Shown: piece by piece, positions 8,819 to 18,668 of the stretch
Position numbering within the stretch: position 1 is the first letter of the stretch
Layout: every line of letters begins with the position of its first letter
NCBI GenBank assembly: GCA_015223225.1
Contig: JADFCQ010000003.1
Coordinates: 434,001-498,000 of the forward strand
DNA: 64,000 nt
Reading direction: 5' to 3'
From: Acetobacteraceae bacterium H6797
GTDB taxonomy: Bacteria; Pseudomonadota; Alphaproteobacteria; Acetobacterales; Acetobacteraceae
Notes under the pieces: generated by a model
The model's database searches: none
What the model saw: only the letters and a program-made list of their open reading frames with translations
What the model was told of the DNA's origin: nothing
Position numbers and translations under genes: made by a program

Positions 8819-9265
8819 TTACTTGCGGCGTGCTTTCCGCGCGGCATAGCGCTGATCGCGCATCGCCTTCTGCTCGGCAGCCAGCGCCAGAGCGCGGGCC
8901 TTCTTGTCGCTGTCGAGGCGAGCCGCCCGTTCCGCCTGCTCCACGGCCGCGGCCGCAAGCTCGCGCTCGGCCTCGAGCTGCTGGCGCGCGGCTTCGGCTG
9001 CGAGGCGCTCCTCTTCGGCCTTGCGAGCCGCTCGCTCCGCTTCAAGCCGCTTTGCTTCGGCGGCTTCAGCAGCGGCTTGCGCCGCCCGCGCGGCGAGGCG
9101 CTCGGCCTGGCGCTTCTCTCGCGCCTCGGCGACGGCGCGCTGGGCGGCGAGACGTTCCTGCACCACGGGATCATTCGGGCCGGGCTGGGCTCGAAAACGC
9201 TGGATCATCGCCTTGCGGGCGACGTCAGACGCTGCCCGGCGGGCCTGGAAGTCATCGTGGTTCAT
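8819..9265 (-). CDS. DUF6481-type small charged helical protein
   Basis: 148 residues, almost wholly Ala/Glu/Arg/Lys. The N-terminal block (DDFQARRAASDVARKAMIQRFRAQPGPNDP) matches what I recall of DUF6481; the rest is a long predicted coiled coil ending in a basic tail (RYAARKARRK). The ATG at 9265 is preferred over the one at 9274 because AGGA lies 8 bases ahead of it. Function unknown. Homologues are common single genes in Alphaproteobacteria. A nucleic-acid-binding role is only inferred from charge. Confidence 0.6.
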   Translation of the reverse strand: MNHDDFQARRAASDVARKAMIQRFRAQPGPNDPVVQERLAAQRAVAEAREKRQAERLAARAAQAAAEAAEAKRLEAERAARKAEEERLAAEAARQQLEAERELAAAAVEQAERAARLDSDKKARALALAAEQKAMRDQRYAARKARRK

Positions 9266-9695
9266 GCTATGCATCCTGATTTGCTATAACCTCGTTACAA
9301 AAGCCGATCCGCTGCCTGGTTCAGGCTCGGCCGACATGCCGCGCATGACCCTAGGCCATGCTACGGATCGGGGAAGGCGAGGCGAAAAAGCCTATGTCAA
9401 GGCAAGGCGGCCAGCAGGGATTTGAGGCGATCTGAGCGCCGAATTCGCAGCGATCTGCTCCATTGCAGGCGGGCGCGCTGGATAGTGCGTCCGATCAACC
9501 TTCCGCCTGGCGGGCAGGCTCTTCACGCGATGTGAACCGGAAGAGCGCGAAAGCTGGCCCTCCATAGATAGGCCTTCCCTCAGAAGAATGAAAGGCAGTC
9601 TTGATGCCGAGAGGCGCATGGCAGCCCCTGAGCTGCGCGGGGAGGTCATTGGAGGGCGCCTTCTTGCGGCTGTTCCGGAGAAGATGGTCATCTAT
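9266..9695. other. Gene-free region upstream of cas3
   Basis: 430 bp between the divergent DUF6481 and cas3 genes. The cas3 frame is open from 9588, but those extra 36 codons show no Cas3 similarity. The region should carry both promoters. I see no convincing -35/-10 pair and no strong palindrome. Confidence 0.5.
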
Positions 9696-12386
9696 ATGCC
9701 GAATCGTAATGAAAATCTTTGGGACCGGTCCGTGAATTCTCCGCATCTCCTCGGCCTATGGGGAAAAGCGCGCCCCATGGCGACCAACGGCGCCAAGACG
9801 CATCCCCTGCTGGCTCATCTCCTCGATGTTGCCGCTGTGGCCGAGCATCTGCCGCATCCGATGCTCGCCGTTATCCCGCGCTCGACACTGTTGTTCCTCA
9901 TCGCGCTGCATGACATCGGCAAGGTCTCGCGGAGCTTCCAGGCGCTCGCACCCGAAGCTTGGCCGGAACCTCTGCTCGGGTCGTTCCCCTCGCGTCGGCC
10001 CTCCGCACCGCCGCGGCATGACGCCCTGGGCCTGCATTGGTTCGAATCGGAACTGGTCGATCTCTGGGAGGAATTGCTGCTCGGTGGAAGGCCGCGGCGT
10101 CTGCCGGTCTGGCTAGCCCTGGCGGGCCATCACGGCAAACCGGTCGATAGTCTGGGCCGGCCCCCGGGCCGGGACATCCTCTGTGACGACTGCCGCCGCG
10201 CGGGCCATGCACTCGTCGCGCAGTTGCGCGCCTTGTTCCACCCCGAGCCATGGCACTTGCCCTCCGAGAAGGAAGCACGGGCGCTGGGATGGCACTTGGC
10301 GGGCCTTGTCACGCTGGCGGACTGGATCGGTTCCCGCGAGTCCTGGTTTCCCTATGTTTCGCCCGATGAGTTCGGCAGCCCTGAAGCCTATTGGCAGCGC
10401 GCCTGCCGTCAGGCACGCCGGGCGGTGGCTGAAGCCAATGTGTTGCCTGCCGCCATTGCGCCCGATGGGGGGCTGAATACGCTCTTCCCGGCCATCAGCG
10501 CGCCATCGCCGCTCCAGGCCTGGGCCGAGAGCGTGCCTTTGCCACCAGGCCCGAGCCTCACCGTGATCGAGGATCTGACCGGCAGCGGCAAGACCGAAGC
10601 CGCGCTCGTCCTGGCGCATCGCCTGATGGCGGCGGGCCGCGCCGAGGGCCTCTTCGTCGCGCTGCCGACTATGGCGACTGCCAATGCCATGTATGATCGC
10701 CTGAGCGAGGCCTATCGCCGCTTCTTCGTGCAGGACCAAACCCCTTCGCTCGTGCTCGCTCATGGCCGCGCGGGCCTCTCGCAGGCCTTCCGCGAGACCA
10801 TCCTGCCCGACCCCGCCGCGCCACCCCTGCCGCCCGGCGCCGAGGCGGGCGATGAGCCTTCCGAGGCACAATGCAGCGCCTGGCTGGCCGAGGACCGGCG
10901 GCGCGCCTTGCTCGCCCAGGTCGGCGTGGGGACGATCGATCAGGCGCTCTTCGGCATCCTGCCCGTGCGCCATGCGGCGCTTCGCCTGCGCGGCCTTGCC
11001 GGCAAAGTGCTGATCATCGACGAGGCCCATGCCTTCGACCCCTATATGGACCAGGAAGTGCAGACCCTGCTGCGCTTCCACGCCGCCCTCGGCGGCTCGG
11101 CGATCCTGCTTTCCGCGACCTTGCCGCTGAAGAAGCGCGCCAGCCTGACGGCCGCCTTCATGCAGGGCCTGGGTATCACGCATCCGCCCGTGCCGACGGC
11201 GACTGCCTATCCGCTCGCGACTCTCGCCAGCGCCGAGGGCCTGCGCGAGGAGCCTTGCGCCGTGCGCCCGGGGTTGGTGCGTGACCTGCCTGTGCGGCGT
11301 CTGCCCGACGCGACGGCGGCGATTGCCGAACTGCGCCATGCGCAGGCGATCGGCGCCGCTGCCGTCTGGATCCGCAACACCGTCGATGACGTGCTGGCCG
11401 CGGCTGACATGCTGCATGAGGCGGGGATCGAACCGCTCGTCTTCCACGCACGCTTCGCGATTCAGGACAGGCTGGCAATCGAGGCCGAGGTGTTGCGCCG
11501 TTTCGGCAAGGAGAGCGCGGGCGAGGAGCGGGCCTGCATCCTGCTTGCCAGTCCCGTGGTTCAAGAAAGCCTCGATATTGATTTTGATGTAGAAATAACG
11601 GATCTCGCACCCATGGACCTGCTGATCCAGCGCGCGGGCCGTCTCTGGCGGCATCGCGACAGGGCAGGGAGGCCGCTGCCGGCGCCGGAACTGCTCATCG
11701 TCTCGCCCGAACCCGTGGCGGTGCCGGGGGTCGACTGGGTGAGGGCGCTCCTGCCCGGTACGGCGGCGGTCTATCGCGATCCGGCTCTGCTCTGGCGCGG
11801 CGCACGGGCGCTGTTCGGGCGCAGCAGCCTTTGCGCGCCGGCGGATCTTCGTGCGCTCATCGAGGAGGCCGCCGAGGGCGAAGTGCCGGCGGCTCTGGCC
11901 AAAGCCGCTGATAAGGCCGAGGGAAATGACCGTGCCGCCGGCGGATATGCCCGGCAGCAGGTGCTAGAGTGGCAGAAGGGCTATGCACTCGATTCCGGCG
12001 ATTGGCGGCCGGACACAGTGACGCCCACGCGCCTGCAGGACGATCCGCGCGTGACGCTTCGCCTGGCCGTTCTGTGCGATGGGCGGATCATGCCTTATGC
12101 ACGGGCCGAGGAGACGCGGCAGGCCTGGTCTCTCTCCGAGATCAGCGTCTCCCGCCGCCGCATCGCCGCATGCCCGTTGCCGGCGAAGCTGGCTGACGAG
12201 GCGCTGGCCGTGCGTGAAAGCTGGGGCAAATGGCTGCGGGACGCGCCTGACGTGCTACTGGCCGTTTTGGAGCCGGAAGGGGAAGGCTGGCTGCTTGCGG
12301 CGGAGGATGAGAAAGGGGTAGTGGTTGAAGCGCAATACGATCCTTCTAAAGGGTTGATTTTGCTGAAACCTGCCTCGGCGGGATGA
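9696..12386 (+). CDS. cas3: CRISPR-associated helicase/nuclease Cas3 (type I-E)
   Basis: 896 residues from ATG 9696; 9588 and 9684 are alternative in-frame starts (a GGAG at 9677 sits badly for all). An N-terminal HD nuclease carries His36 and His41 (THPLLAHLLD), the His72-Asp73 pair (LHDIGK) and GHHGK (144-148). An SF2 helicase follows with Walker A LTGSGKTEA (about 292-300), DEAH in IIDEAHAFD (about 440) and LLSATLPL (about 472). It is recruited by Cascade to cut and unwind target DNA. It lies on the same strand as the Cascade genes but is separated from cse1 by 367 bp, so it is probably transcribed separately. Confidence 0.95.
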   Translation: MPNRNENLWDRSVNSPHLLGLWGKARPMATNGAKTHPLLAHLLDVAAVAEHLPHPMLAVIPRSTLLFLIALHDIGKVSRSFQALAPEAWPEPLLGSFPSRRPSAPPRHDALGLHWFESELVDLWEELLLGGRPRRLPVWLALAGHHGKPVDSLGRPPGRDILCDDCRRAGHALVAQLRALFHPEPWHLPSEKEARALGWHLAGLVTLADWIGSRESWFPYVSPDEFGSPEAYWQRACRQARRAVAEANVLPAAIAPDGGLNTLFPAISAPSPLQAWAESVPLPPGPSLTVIEDLTGSGKTEAALVLAHRLMAAGRAEGLFVALPTMATANAMYDRLSEAYRRFFVQDQTPSLVLAHGRAGLSQAFRETILPDPAAPPLPPGAEAGDEPSEAQCSAWLAEDRRRALLAQVGVGTIDQALFGILPVRHAALRLRGLAGKVLIIDEAHAFDPYMDQEVQTLLRFHAALGGSAILLSATLPLKKRASLTAAFMQGLGITHPPVPTATAYPLATLASAEGLREEPCAVRPGLVRDLPVRRLPDATAAIAELRHAQAIGAAAVWIRNTVDDVLAAADMLHEAGIEPLVFHARFAIQDRLAIEAEVLRRFGKESAGEERACILLASPVVQESLDIDFDVEITDLAPMDLLIQRAGRLWRHRDRAGRPLPAPELLIVSPEPVAVPGVDWVRALLPGTAAVYRDPALLWRGARALFGRSSLCAPADLRALIEEAAEGEVPAALAKAADKAEGNDRAAGGYARQQVLEWQKGYALDSGDWRPDTVTPTRLQDDPRVTLRLAVLCDGRIMPYARAEETRQAWSLSEISVSRRRIAACPLPAKLADEALAVRESWGKWLRDAPDVLLAVLEPEGEGWLLAAEDEKGVVVEAQYDPSKGLILLKPASAG

Positions 12387-12753
12387 ACCGTTGGCCAGCC
12401 GCAGGCTGTAGTCCGCGACGTTCTAGTTCCCTGCATAGCGGGGATATCAGTACCGTTGGGGTGATTTTGAGATCTACGTAAGTTGGCTAGCCGAAGGAAG
12501 AAATCTTGCACTGAATCGAGATTTGTGGTGAAAGCGCAATGAGGGTGCCCGCAGCTTCCACACCATCGGGCACCCAAAACGCTCAACTAATGAAAGGAGG
12601 CGCAGCATGTGGTTCATGCTCCGCAGAAGATGAGTTTGCGGGGCTATAGCTCCGCATGATCCAATTATTGGGCTTGCTGGTCCCTCTTAAGGGACCGCAG
12701 GCTCAGTATAGATAGAATCGTCTCAGCATGTTGTCCACATGCAAGGAGTGCTG
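12387..12753 (+). promoter_or_regulatory. Structured cas3-cse1 intergenic leader
   Basis: This spacer is more AT-rich than the flanking genes and holds three hairpins. One is a perfect 9-bp stem GGGTGCCCG/CGGGCACCC at 12543-12575. The second is a compact stem at 12638-12655 (GCGGGGC facing GCTCCGC, one G-U). The third is GGTCCCT/AGGGACC at 12679-12696. TATAGA at 12708 could be a -10 element, but no good -35 is visible. The region probably holds the Cascade operon promoter and leader. See the mini-ORF at 12607. Confidence 0.5.
12607..12633 (+). CDS. Possible leader peptide MWFMLRRR upstream of cse1
   Basis: Eight codons plus TGA follow a textbook Shine-Dalgarno, AAAGGAGG, six bases before the ATG. 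The peptide ends in three arginines and is followed at once by two hairpins before cse1. This layout resembles a translated leader or attenuator. It could also be chance; there is no comparative support here. Confidence 0.25.
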   Translation: MWFMLRRR

Positions 12754-14346
12754 ATGTCGCTTAACCTTATTCGCGACCCCTGGCTCCCCGTCCTTCGCCG
12801 CTCCGGTCCCGGACTGATCCGCCCCGCACAGATCGCTGAGGCGCACGCGACCGACCCCATCATCGCCTTCGACTGGCCCCGCGCCGATTTCCGCATCGCG
12901 GCGCATGAATTTCTCATCGGCCTGCTCCGCACCGCCTGTCCGCCCGAGGACGAGGAAGTCTGGGCTGCCTGGATGGAGGCGCCGCCTTCGCCTGAGGCGC
13001 TCGATGAGGCCTTCGTCCCCATCGCGCATGCTTTCGACCTCGATGGCCCCGGCCCACGCTTCCTTCAGGATATGGAAGGCCTCGTCGCCGATAGCGAACC
13101 TGTCGAGCGGCTGCTGATCGAGGCGCCGGGCGATAGCACGGTGAAGAAGAATACCGATCTGCTCGTCCGCCGCGGCATCGCTCAGCGCCTTTCCCGCGCC
13201 ACGGCGGCGATGGCGCTCTATACGTTCCAGTCCTGGGCCCCGGCCGGCGGCGCGGGCAACCGCACGGGCCTTCGTGGCGGCGGGCCGATGATCACGCTCG
13301 TGCTGCCCGGCGCCGACCCGACGCTATGGGCGGTGCTCTGGGCCAATGTGCCGACCGGCGAGAGGCCTGTTGCTGCCGACCTGCCGCGCATCTTCCCCTG
13401 GCTCGCGCCCACCATCACCTCGGAGGGCAGCCGCACGGTCGTGCCGGGCGACAACGCGCATCCGTTGCAATGCTGGTGGGGCATGCCGCGCCGCATCCGG
13501 CTCGAGTTCGAGGCCAAGCCTGGCGTTTGTGACCTGACGGGGCAGACGGACGAGGTCGTGGTCACCGGATGGCGGCAGCGCCCGCGCGGCGCGAATTACG
13601 CTCAGTGGGGGAAAGAACACGCTTTGACGCCGCAGTATCGCGTGAAGCCCGATAGCGAGGTTCTGCCGGTGCATCCGCAGCCGGGCGGCATCGGCTATCG
13701 GCATTGGCTCGGCCTCGTCGCCAATACGAAGGACGACCTGCGCTATCCGGCACCGAGTGTGGCGCTGTGGCGCGCCTATCGAGGCTCCCGCTATCCGGCG
13801 CATACGCGCCTGCTCGTCGCGGGCTTCGACATGGACAATATGAAGGCCCGCGGCTTCGTCGAGGCTGAGATGCCGCTGCACCGCGCGGCCGATCGCGAGG
13901 CGCAGGAAGAACTCGCCGACAGGCTGATCGGCAGCGCGCAGGAGGTGGCGAATGCCTTGCGTCAGGCGGTGCGCGGCGCGCTCTTCAGCGCGGGTGCGAC
14001 GGTGAAGCTGGATGCCGAGCTGTTCGCCACGCTGCGCGAACGCTTCTGGGCCGGGACGGAGGCGGATTTCTATGCGCTGCTCGGCGCGCAGGCGGGGGGC
14101 GCCAAACCGGACTTTGCCCGCTGGCTCGACAGTTTGCGTAACGTCGCCCTGCAACTCTTCGACGAGGCCGCGCCGCTCGATCCGCTGAGTGGCGGCACGG
14201 TGGCGCAACGCATCAGCCAGGCCAAGCGCAACCTCGTCTTCACATTGCGCGGCTACGGTAAGGCAGGTGCGGCATTGTTCAGCCTGCTCGACATGCCTGC
14301 GCCCGAGAGCGGGAAGACGAAAGCCAAGAAGGGGAAAGCCGCATGA
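12754..14346 (+). CDS. cse1: Cascade large subunit Cse1/Cas8e
   Basis: 530 residues, typical for Cse1. The start at 12754 is set by the family opening MSLNLIRDPWLPVLRRSG and an AGGAG seven bases upstream. Cse1 recognises the PAM, opens the target duplex and recruits Cas3. Recognisable stretches are the N-terminal LIRDPWLPV, the GGNRTGLRGGGPM-like loop (seen as GGAGNRTGLRGGGPM, about 168-182) and the C-terminal helical bundle. A short Lys-rich tail (KTKAKKGKAA) ends the protein. Its stop overlaps the cse2 start by 4 bp. Confidence 0.93.
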   Translation: MSLNLIRDPWLPVLRRSGPGLIRPAQIAEAHATDPIIAFDWPRADFRIAAHEFLIGLLRTACPPEDEEVWAAWMEAPPSPEALDEAFVPIAHAFDLDGPGPRFLQDMEGLVADSEPVERLLIEAPGDSTVKKNTDLLVRRGIAQRLSRATAAMALYTFQSWAPAGGAGNRTGLRGGGPMITLVLPGADPTLWAVLWANVPTGERPVAADLPRIFPWLAPTITSEGSRTVVPGDNAHPLQCWWGMPRRIRLEFEAKPGVCDLTGQTDEVVVTGWRQRPRGANYAQWGKEHALTPQYRVKPDSEVLPVHPQPGGIGYRHWLGLVANTKDDLRYPAPSVALWRAYRGSRYPAHTRLLVAGFDMDNMKARGFVEAEMPLHRAADREAQEELADRLIGSAQEVANALRQAVRGALFSAGATVKLDAELFATLRERFWAGTEADFYALLGAQAGGAKPDFARWLDSLRNVALQLFDEAAPLDPLSGGTVAQRISQAKRNLVFTLRGYGKAGAALFSLLDMPAPESGKTKAKKGKAA

Positions 14347-14861
14347 GCCTGTCTCCATCTGCCGCCGCCCAGTGGTGGCGTGACTTGCAGGGCGGCGATG
14401 CCGGCCCGCGCAGTAAGGATCGTGCCGCACTCGCCCGGCTGCGCCGTTGCGGCACCGTCGCGGAGGCGATGCGCGAGCCTGCCACCTTCGATCTCTTCCG
14501 GCGCTGTGGTGGTCAGTCGGAATTCGAACTGTCGAAGGTCGCCCTTCTCGCCGCCCTGCTGAGCCACGTGCGTGAGGAAAGCTCAGAGTGGGTCGCCCGC
14601 TTTGTCGGCCCTGAAAGCCCAGACAAGCCAGAGACGGCGGTGCTCAAGCCACTCCGTTTCCGTCGCCTGATGGAAGCCGACGGGGAGGAGGAACTGCTGA
14701 CCGCCTTCCGCCGCCTGATCGCGCTGATGGACGGCAAGGCGAATGTCGAAGACCTCGCCAGGGCGCTCCTCTACTGGTCGGAGAGGACCCGCGTCACCTG
14801 GACCTATCGCTATTGGAATGCCGAGGCGCCGCAAGCCCAGGCCAAGGAAACCGCCGCATGA
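14343..14861 (+). CDS. cse2: Cascade small subunit Cse2/Cas11
   Basis: 172-residue all-helical small subunit. The conserved C-terminal block is clear: FRRLMEADGEEELLTAFRRLIALM, then ALLYWSERTRVTWTYRYW. Two copies line the belly of Cascade and stabilise the target and R-loop strands. It overlaps cse1 upstream and cas7 downstream by 4 bp each (ATGA junctions), so stoichiometry is probably set by translational coupling and reinitiation. Confidence 0.9.
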   Translation: MSLSPSAAAQWWRDLQGGDAGPRSKDRAALARLRRCGTVAEAMREPATFDLFRRCGGQSEFELSKVALLAALLSHVREESSEWVARFVGPESPDKPETAVLKPLRFRRLMEADGEEELLTAFRRLIALMDGKANVEDLARALLYWSERTRVTWTYRYWNAEAPQAQAKETAA

Positions 14862-15889
14862 GCCGCTTCATTCAACTTCATCTGCTGACCTTCTTCCCGC
14901 CCGCGAACCTCAACCGCGACGATACCGGCCGGCCGAAAACGGCGGTGGTGGGCGGCGTGACCCGGCTGCGCCTTTCTTCGCAGGCGCTCAAGCGCGCCTG
15001 GCGTACTTCGCCGGTTTTCGCCGCGGCGCTCGCCGACCATATGGGCCAGCGCACGCAGCGCCTTGGCGAGGAAGTGCTGACCTATCTGACCGGCAAGGGC
15101 ATGGCCGCGGATAAGGCACTGGCCACGGCGCGCGACATCGCTGGCGTCTTCGGCAAGATCAAGCCCGAGGGCGCGCGCATCGAGCAGCTCGCCTTCATCG
15201 CGCCGGAGGAAAAGGCCGCCGCGCTCGAACTCGCCGACAAGGCGCTGGCCGGCGAGAAGATCGAAGCGAAGAAGGCCGGCCTCCTGCGCACGGCCGACAC
15301 TGCCGCCGATATCGCGCTTTTCGGCCGCATGCTGGCCGATGACCCCGATTATAACCGCGAGGCCGCCGCCCAGGTGGCGCATGCCATCACGACGCATAAG
15401 GTCGTCGTCGAGGACGACTACTACACCGCCGTCGACGACCTGAAGACGAGCGCGGAGGATGCCGGCGCGGGCTTCCTCGGTGAAGCCGCTTTCGGCTCGG
15501 GCGTCTTCTATCTCTACCTGTGTATCGACACGGCGCTGCTCGCGAAAAATCTCGGCGGCGACAGCGTGCTTGCGAAAACGGCCGTGCGGGCCCTGATCGA
15601 GGCGGCGGCGACGACCGCCCCTCGCGGCAAGCAGAACAGCTTCGCCGCACATGGCCGCGCGGGCTATATCCTCGCCGAGAAGGGTGACCGCCAGCCCCGC
15701 ACGCTCGCCGGGGCCTTCGCCAGGCCGGTGAAGGGCGAGGATCTGATGGCGGCCTCCGTCGAGGCACTCGTCGATTTCCGCGACGCCATCGACAAGGCTT
15801 ACAACGATGGTGAGCCCGAGCCCGCCGCGGTGATGCATGTCGGCAAGGAGGGCAGCCTGCGCGCCGTCCTCGATTTCATCGGCGGCTGA
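14858..15889 (+). CDS. cas7e: Cascade backbone Cas7/Cse4 (CasC)
   Basis: 343 residues; ATG 14858 overlaps the cse2 stop. It is a RAMP protein of the Cas7 family; six copies normally form the crRNA-binding filament. The typical opening is FIQLHLLTFFPPANLNRDDTGRPKTAVVGG, followed by RLRLSSQALKRAWRTS. The region FGSGVFYLYLCIDTALLAKNL is also typical of CasC. The next gene starts 2 bp after the stop. Confidence 0.94.
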   Translation: MSRFIQLHLLTFFPPANLNRDDTGRPKTAVVGGVTRLRLSSQALKRAWRTSPVFAAALADHMGQRTQRLGEEVLTYLTGKGMAADKALATARDIAGVFGKIKPEGARIEQLAFIAPEEKAAALELADKALAGEKIEAKKAGLLRTADTAADIALFGRMLADDPDYNREAAAQVAHAITTHKVVVEDDYYTAVDDLKTSAEDAGAGFLGEAAFGSGVFYLYLCIDTALLAKNLGGDSVLAKTAVRALIEAAATTAPRGKQNSFAAHGRAGYILAEKGDRQPRTLAGAFARPVKGEDLMAASVEALVDFRDAIDKAYNDGEPEPAAVMHVGKEGSLRAVLDFIGG

Positions 15890-15891
15890 TC

Positions 15892-16629
15892 ATGCCGGCC
15901 TTTCTCACCTTCGCGCTCATCGCACCCATGGCGTCCTTCGGCGCGCCGGCGGTGGGCGAGCGGCGCGAAAGCTGGAGCCGGCCGGGGCGCTCCGCGGTGC
16001 TAGGCCTCGTCGGCGCCTGCCTCGGCCTGGAGCGCGAGGATGACGCAGCCCAGGCCGCTCTGGCTGCCGATTATGGCCTTGCACTGCTCTGCGTTGCCGC
16101 CGGCAAACCCTTCGCTGACTTCCATACCGCCGAGGTGCCCTCCGCCAGCCGCAAGACGCGCCACGCCACGCGAGCGGAGGAACTCGCCGTACCCAAGCAC
16201 CAGCTGAACACCATCCTCTCACGGCGCGACTATCGCACGGGCGCGTGGCATCTCGCCGCCCTCTGGGCGCGAGGCGCTTCGCCGCGCTGGTCGCTGTCGG
16301 AACTGGCCGAGGCGATGCAGGCGCCAGGCTTCACGACCTATCTCGGCCGCAAGTCCTGCCCGCTCGGCCTGCCGCTCGCGCCGAGGGTCGATGAGGAGGC
16401 GCCCGACGCCCCCGCTGCTCTGCGCGCCCGCTTCGCCACAGGCCCCGAGGCTGGCTTCGCCGCATGGCTTGCTTTGGCTGAGGAGCCGAAGTTCATCGCC
16501 ATGGATGCGGAGGGCGCGCCGGCGCATGCCCATCGTATCGAGACGCGCCGCGATCAGCCCCGCTTGCGCCGTGCCTGGCAGTTCGACCTGCGCCGCGAGG
16601 CCATTCTCGGTTTCGAGGAGGGCGCATGA
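15892..16629 (+). CDS. cas5e: Cascade subunit Cas5e (CasD)
   Basis: 245 residues. It binds the 5' handle of the crRNA at the foot of Cascade. Family marks are the opening FLTFALIAPMASFGAPAVGERRESWSRPGRSAVLGLVGACLGLERED, then KTRHATRAEELAVPKHQLNTILSRRDYRTGAWH and GFTTYLGRKSCPLGLPL. The stop overlaps cas6e by 4 bp. No catalytic role is expected in type I-E. Confidence 0.93.
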   Translation: MPAFLTFALIAPMASFGAPAVGERRESWSRPGRSAVLGLVGACLGLEREDDAAQAALAADYGLALLCVAAGKPFADFHTAEVPSASRKTRHATRAEELAVPKHQLNTILSRRDYRTGAWHLAALWARGASPRWSLSELAEAMQAPGFTTYLGRKSCPLGLPLAPRVDEEAPDAPAALRARFATGPEAGFAAWLALAEEPKFIAMDAEGAPAHAHRIETRRDQPRLRRAWQFDLRREAILGFEEGA

Positions 16630-17312
16630 GCGCGCTTTATCTCTCCCGTGCACGCCTCAAGCGTGACGCCTCCATCGAATCCCTCGCCCGGCTCTTGCTG
16701 CCGGAAACGAAGGGCGATCGCGCCTCGGCCGGGCATCGTCTCGTGTGGTCGCTCTTCGCCGGAGACGCCGATCGGCGGCGGGACTTTCTTTGGCGCGACG
16801 AAGGGGAGGGGCGCTTCATCCTCCTCTCGCCCGAGCCGCCCGCGCCCGAGCACCCGTTGCTGCAGGTGGAGAGCAAGCCCTATGAGCCGAGCCTCGCCGA
16901 AGGCGACAGGCTGAACTTCATCCTGCGCGCCAATCCGGTCATCTCCCGCAGCGAAGGCCCCGGCCAGCGCGGCAAGCGCCATGACGTGGTGATGGACGCG
17001 CTGCACGGTATTCCGTCTGGTGCGCGGGCCGAGGCGCGGTTCGATGCCATGCAGCAGGCGGGCGCCGCCTGGCTCGCCCGACAGGGCAAGGCGCATGGTT
17101 TCGAACTCGCCGCGCCGCCGGTGGTCGATGGCTATGACCGGCTGCGACTGCCGCGCCCTGGCAGGGCGGCGCCGGCCATACTCGGTGTGATGGACTTTTC
17201 CGGCCTCCTCCGCATAACCGATCCCGTGGCCTTTCTCGCGGCGCAGGTGAATGGCTTCGGCCGGGCGAGGGGCTTCGGTTTCGGGTTGATGCTCATTCGT
17301 CGCGCGCTCTAG
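16626..17312 (+). CDS. cas6e: crRNA endonuclease Cas6e (CasE)
   Basis: 228 residues. It cuts the repeat hairpin of pre-crRNA and stays bound to the 3' end. The catalytic His is probably His37 in GHRLVWSLF, matching the position in the family. The C-terminal glycine-rich loop GFGRARGFGFGLMLIRRAL is diagnostic for RAMP endonucleases. Its substrate hairpin is the CCCCGC/GCGGGG stem of the array downstream. Confidence 0.93.
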   Translation: MSALYLSRARLKRDASIESLARLLLPETKGDRASAGHRLVWSLFAGDADRRRDFLWRDEGEGRFILLSPEPPAPEHPLLQVESKPYEPSLAEGDRLNFILRANPVISRSEGPGQRGKRHDVVMDALHGIPSGARAEARFDAMQQAGAAWLARQGKAHGFELAAPPVVDGYDRLRLPRPGRAAPAILGVMDFSGLLRITDPVAFLAAQVNGFGRARGFGFGLMLIRRAL

Positions 17313-17321
17313 GCGGGCCAG

Positions 17322-18600
<1,279 letters not shown>

Positions 18601-18668
18601 GGGGGCGGAATTTCGGTAGGTTCTTTGATAGTCGAATAAGGGTTAGTTTACAGTCGGTTCCGGGAAGA
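18601..18668 (+). promoter_or_regulatory. CRISPR leader
   Basis: A 68-bp sequence between the cas2 stop and the first repeat, clearly AT-richer than its surroundings (for example TTCTTTGATAGTCGAATAAG). Position next to cas2 and next to the most uniform repeats marks it as the leader, carrying the array promoter and spacer-insertion signals. No clear IHF consensus was found. Confidence 0.7.

Noticed and set aside
9588..9695. N-terminal extension of Cas3 to ATG 9588
   Set aside because: The extra 36 residues have no Cas3 similarity; the family homology starts near LWGKARP, so a later ATG is more likely.
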